In this document: piece by piece, positions 5,251-8,064 of the stretch
Position numbering within the stretch: the stretch's first letter is position 1
Layout of the letters: each line of letters opens with the position of its first letter
NCBI GenBank assembly: GCA_021107605.1
Contig: JAIOSN010000006.1
Location: forward strand, 1 to 8,064
Length of the DNA stretch: 8,064 bases
Direction: 5' to 3'
Source of the DNA: Anaerolineae bacterium
GTDB lineage: Bacteria; Chloroflexota; Anaerolineae; B4-G1; SLSP01
Made by a program: the position numbers and the translations under genes
The notes under the pieces: generated by a model
Told to the model about the DNA's origin: nothing
Seen by the model: only the letters and a program-made list of their open reading frames with translations
Databases searched by the model: none

Positions 5251-5423
5251 TAGAAAATCAACGTGCAGCTGTGTCCTGAAGAAGCTATTCCCACCCACTA
5301 CCTGGGGATGGCTAAGTAGTAACAGCAAATCTTGGCCAATCGCCCTTAAGCAAAACCTGAATCTCGTTGCATTAACTACCCTAACCCCCTTCCTGAAACA
5401 GTATTGAAAAGTAGAGAAGTATC

Positions 5424-7190
5424 ATGCAAATAGTACACCTCTATATCACTGCCCTGAGAATTGCTTCGCTGATTTCCTTGTTGATCGCCCTTTATAGTTG
5501 GCGGCAACGGGATAATACACCTGCCGCGCGTCCCTTTACGCTTTTGATGTTAGCTACCTCCCTTTGGGCGGGCGGGTACTCCATGGAATTGGGCCTTAAT
5601 ACTATCCCGGCGATACTCAAGTGGGGCCATATTTCCTACGTAGGCGTGGTCTACACGCCACTATTGTGGCTTATCTTCGCCTTGCAATACGCTGATTGGA
5701 AAGAACTGTTAACTCGGCGTAATCTGCTCCTGGCGACTACTCTCTCCACCATAAACCTGCTCCTAAAATGGACCAATGAATGGCACCACGGGTATTACAC
5801 CAGCTATCAAATTGAAATTGAAGGAAGCATCCACCGTTTACAATTTACCCGAGGCGCCATTTCCTGGGTCTGCATCATCTATTCCTACTTGCTACTGCTG
5901 CTAGGAACCCTGGTCTTGGCTTGGCTCTTCATTCATTCACCCCGTCCCTACCGCAATCAGATCAGTATCATTCTAGTGGGAGCCATGGTTCCCTGGTTGG
6001 CCAATATCGTACACCTCTACGAAGTGGACGTTCTCTCCCAATTAGACGCTACCCCCATGGCCTTCTCCATCACCGGGATGCTGATCGCCTGGGGCTTATT
6101 TCGGTTGCGTTTATTTGATATCGTGCCTATCGCGCGGGACAAAGTGATGGAGAATATACGCGATGAGGTCATCATATTGGATATTCACTCGCGCATCATA
6201 GATTTAAACCCGCAGGCCAAAGAACTCTTCCCCAAAGAAGCTTACACCATCATCGGGACACCGATCTCACAAGTACTCTCCGGGCAGTTGGATCTGCCCG
6301 CTTTGTACCAAGCAGAGCAGGAAACATACACTCCTATCACCATAAAAGGCGCTAGCTTTCAATGCGATTACGACTTATACCTCTCCCCATTGAGGGATCA
6401 ACAAAAACAACTATCTGGGTGGCTCTTAGTCTTGCATGATGTCACCGAACGCAACCGTGCCGAGCAAGTCCTCCGTCAACAGACCCTCGTCTTAGAGAGA
6501 CAAAACGCTGAATTGGACGCTTTTGCGCACACTGTAGCTCACGACCTGAAGAATCCACTCACGGTGATGATGGGCTTCAGTTTATGGCTGGAGAAGAACA
6601 TAACGCGCATTCCGCCAGAAAGGGCAGTAAAGAATTTAAGTCGCATTTCAGATGCGGGCAAGAAAATGGTCAATATCATTGACGAATTACTATTACTGTC
6701 CAATGTCCGCAGTAAAGATGACATCAACACGGCCCCGTTAGCTATGGCAGAAATCGTAGCCGCAGCCGAACAACGTCTTTCAAACATGATAACAGAATAC
6801 CAGGGCACAATCACCTTCCCAGAAAGTTGGCCCACAGCCATCGGTTATGCTCCCTGGATAGAAGAAGTATGGGTGAATTACATCAGTAATGCGCTTAAAT
6901 ACGGGGGAACTCCTCCGCAAGTCACTTTGGGAACAACCATAGTTGATTCTGCTGATGGAGAAGTATCACGTTGTCGATTTTGGATCGGAGATAATGGAGC
7001 CGGACTTACCAGCGAACAACAGGGACAATTGTTTGCCGAATTCACACGCCTGGAGCAGACTCGTGCTGCCGGGCATGGGCTGGGACTTTCGATAGTCAAA
7101 CGCATCATCGAGAAGTTGGATGGTCAAGTAGGAGTTAGCAGCGAAGTAGGAGTGGGCAGCGAGTTCTGGTTTGCCTTGCCCTCTGATTAA
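5424..7190 (+). CDS. Membrane sensor histidine kinase (7TM-PAS-HisKA-HATPase)
   Basis: A 588-residue sensor kinase that should autophosphorylate on His and pass the phosphate to a response regulator. Residues 1-230 hold about seven membrane segments (near 8-26, 37-55, 70-90, 99-115, 148-170, 179-198, 211-228), with SLWAGGYSMELG and LKWGHISYVGVVYTPLLWL typical of the 'histidine kinase N-terminal 7TM' module. A PAS domain follows (about 238-342, ILDIHSRIIDLNPQAKELF). A linker helix leads to HisKA, with phospho-acceptor His373 in FAHTVAHDLKNPL. The ATPase domain has the N box NYISNALKYG (Asn489), DNGAGL (Asp523-Leu528) and GHGLGLSIVKR (from Gly550). All key residues are intact. No response regulator is adjacent, so it is an orphan kinase within the window. 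The ligand is not predictable; the membrane module may sense a lipid or membrane state. The start is the first ATG, 11 residues before the end of the first hydrophobic core, with only a weak ribosome binding site. Confidence 0.95.
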   Translation: MQIVHLYITALRIASLISLLIALYSWRQRDNTPAARPFTLLMLATSLWAGGYSMELGLNTIPAILKWGHISYVGVVYTPLLWLIFALQYADWKELLTRRNLLLATTLSTINLLLKWTNEWHHGYYTSYQIEIEGSIHRLQFTRGAISWVCIIYSYLLLLLGTLVLAWLFIHSPRPYRNQISIILVGAMVPWLANIVHLYEVDVLSQLDATPMAFSITGMLIAWGLFRLRLFDIVPIARDKVMENIRDEVIILDIHSRIIDLNPQAKELFPKEAYTIIGTPISQVLSGQLDLPALYQAEQETYTPITIKGASFQCDYDLYLSPLRDQQKQLSGWLLVLHDVTERNRAEQVLRQQTLVLERQNAELDAFAHTVAHDLKNPLTVMMGFSLWLEKNITRIPPERAVKNLSRISDAGKKMVNIIDELLLLSNVRSKDDINTAPLAMAEIVAAAEQRLSNMITEYQGTITFPESWPTAIGYAPWIEEVWVNYISNALKYGGTPPQVTLGTTIVDSADGEVSRCRFWIGDNGAGLTSEQQGQLFAEFTRLEQTRAAGHGLGLSIVKRIIEKLDGQVGVSSEVGVGSEFWFALPSD

Positions 7191-7210
7191 ACCATTCTGC
7201 TGAAAAAATC

Positions 7211-7334
7211 ACCCCTGAGACACGGAGAGCACCGAGATTTGAAATTTTGGTTGCTAGTTACCTACACTTTCAATTTTTGGACGCAGATTTTTTACCCTAA
7301 TCTTTTCTCAGTATCCTCGGTGTCTTCGTGGTGA
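7211..7334. repeat. Palindromic dispersed repeat, copy 2 (diverged, longer centre)
   Basis: The left end ACCCCTGAGACACGGAGAGC (from 7211) matches the left arm of the repeat at 3739. The right end CTCAGTATCCTCGGTGTC (7307-7324), continuing to TTCGTGGTGA, is its imperfect inverse; about 20 of 28 terminal bases pair. The centre is about 68 bases, instead of 14 in copy 1, and includes GGACGCAGATTTTTT at 7279-7293. It fills most of the gap between the kinase stop and the dipeptidase start. Confidence 0.7.
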
Positions 7335-7345
7335 ACTATTTTTTC

Positions 7346-7352
7346 AAGGGAG
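7346..7352 (+). promoter_or_regulatory. Ribosome binding site of the M19 dipeptidase gene
   Basis: AAGGGAG ends seven bases before ATG at 7360, a good match and spacing that fixes the start. Confidence 0.75.
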
Positions 7353-7359
7353 CTAAATT

Positions 7360-8064
7360 ATGCACCCAGCACCAGCCGCCGTCAATGATACCCCCTTTAT
7401 TGTCGATGCGCACCTGGATCTAGCGTATAACGCGCTAGAGCTGCACCGCGATATACGCCGCCCGCTCGCTGAAATTCGCGCCGAGGAACGCCGCACGGCT
7501 CCCCCACATCCCGGCGGCATCTGCCTCGTGAGTGTACCGGAGTTGCTCAAAGGGAACATCACCCTAGTAGGCGGCAGCATCTTCGTAGGGCCGGCCAGCA
7601 AGTGGTCGCCAACCGGGTATCGTGATCGCGAGGAAGCACACACGCAAGCGGTCAAACAGCTCGATTATTACCGCCGCTTAAGCGATGAAGATCAGCACGT
7701 CCGCCTGGTGCAAACCAACCAGGATTTGAAAGCGGTTTTGGCAGCCAGCGAAACCGCTACCCCGCTGGTCGGCATCTTTATGATCATGGAAGGAGCCGCG
7801 CCCATCCGCGAACCAAGCGAGGTCAGCTGGTGGGTGGAACGCGGGCTGCGCGGCGTGGGCTTGACCTGGGCCGCGGGGACGCGCTACGCAGGCGGCAACG
7901 GCAACCCCGGTCCACTGACGGACGCGGGGCGCGCGCTATTGCGCGCCATGTCCGAGCATAACCTGCTCTTGGATCTCAGTCACCTCTGGGAAGACGCTGC
8001 CCAGAGCGCCCTGGACTGTTACCCCGGCCCCATCGGCGCCTCCCACGCCAACCCCAGGGCCTAC
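7360..8064 (+). CDS. M19-family (renal-type) dipeptidase, 3'-truncated by window
   Basis: A zinc dipeptidase of the amidohydrolase fold. Family members cleave dipeptides, including ones with a C-terminal D-residue, and some act on beta-lactams or cell-wall dipeptides. The first 235 codons are present and the frame is open to the window end; full family members are roughly 350-400 residues. Metal ligands are all visible: His18 and Asp20 in VDAHLDLAYN, bridging Glu144 in IMEGA, His208 in LLLDLSH and His229 in IGASHAN. The 21-residue gap between the last two equals that of human renal dipeptidase (His198, His219), which supports an active enzyme. GLRGVGLTWAAGTRYAGG is the typical segment between Glu and the later His. 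No signal peptide is seen, so it is probably cytoplasmic. Base composition at third positions looks richer in G and C than in the kinase gene before it. The exact substrate cannot be told. Confidence 0.95.
   Translation, partial: MHPAPAAVNDTPFIVDAHLDLAYNALELHRDIRRPLAEIRAEERRTAPPHPGGICLVSVPELLKGNITLVGGSIFVGPASKWSPTGYRDREEAHTQAVKQLDYYRRLSDEDQHVRLVQTNQDLKAVLAASETATPLVGIFMIMEGAAPIREPSEVSWWVERGLRGVGLTWAAGTRYAGGNGNPGPLTDAGRALLRAMSEHNLLLDLSHLWEDAAQSALDCYPGPIGASHANPRAY

Larger units (their letters stand above)
4954..5423. other. 470-base gene-free divergent region
   Basis: This region separates the leftward S1-protein gene from the rightward kinase gene. It holds a 19-bp palindrome (5031-5049), a leftward extended -10 candidate (5019-5027), a rightward promoter candidate (5145-5172) and a 10-bp tandem repeat (5221-5250). 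I see no supported gene: the one leftward open frame (to 5212) starts at TTG without a ribosome binding site. From 5251 to 5423 nothing stands out, and the kinase has only a weak AGAGAAG before its ATG. Confidence 0.6.

Noticed and set aside
7353..7655. Leftward 100-codon frame over the dipeptidase start
   Set aside because: The opposite strand codes for the M19 dipeptidase with all metal ligands; this frame is its shadow.

Overview
The window looks like a chromosomal segment of a mid-GC bacterium, most likely a Chloroflexota (Anaerolineae-like) lineage. That assignment is inference. It rests on a two-gene unit of a kind I associate with that phylum, a three-repeat S1 protein with an acidic tail, a one-PDZ HtrA, and dispersed palindromic repeats of the AGACCTCNGAGGTCT and ACCCCTGAGACAC types. 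No phage, insertion sequence or CRISPR array is visible.

Layout. 1-738 (+): 3' part of a periplasmic/extracytoplasmic HtrA-type serine protease with one PDZ domain. 739-1099: no gene; it holds a small element with terminal inverted repeats (746-886) and a strong 18-bp-stem hairpin terminator (898-941) between two convergent genes. 1100-1402 (-): small DUF2007-like protein. 1403-1563: divergent regulatory region with an extended -10 promoter framed by a 10-bp inverted repeat. 1564-3563 (+): two overlapping genes of unknown function (518 and 147 aa), followed after 16 bases by tRNA-Arg(TCT) at 3580-3653 and a terminator at 3673-3708; the three probably form one transcript. 3739-3804: palindromic dispersed repeat. 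3853-3883: terminator of the leftward S1-domain protein gene (3904-4953), whose C-terminal tail is a 21-bp tandem repeat encoding acidic heptads. 4954-5423: 470 bases without a gene, with a palindrome next to a candidate S1 promoter, a rightward promoter and a 10-bp tandem repeat. 5424-7190 (+): orphan 7TM-PAS histidine kinase. 7211-7334: second copy of the ACCCCTGAGACAC repeat. 7360-8064 (+): 5' part of an M19 (renal-type) membrane dipeptidase-family gene, running off the window.

How they fit together: these are mostly housekeeping or signalling genes rather than one pathway. HtrA handles envelope protein quality, S1 handles translation, and the kinase senses a membrane or cytoplasmic cue without an adjacent regulator. 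The most intriguing unit is the 518-aa/147-aa pair. The smaller protein appears to end in a winged-helix-like segment, the larger has a small beta-barrel-like segment, and both share a promoter flanked by operator-like arms, with a tRNA gene at the end of the unit.
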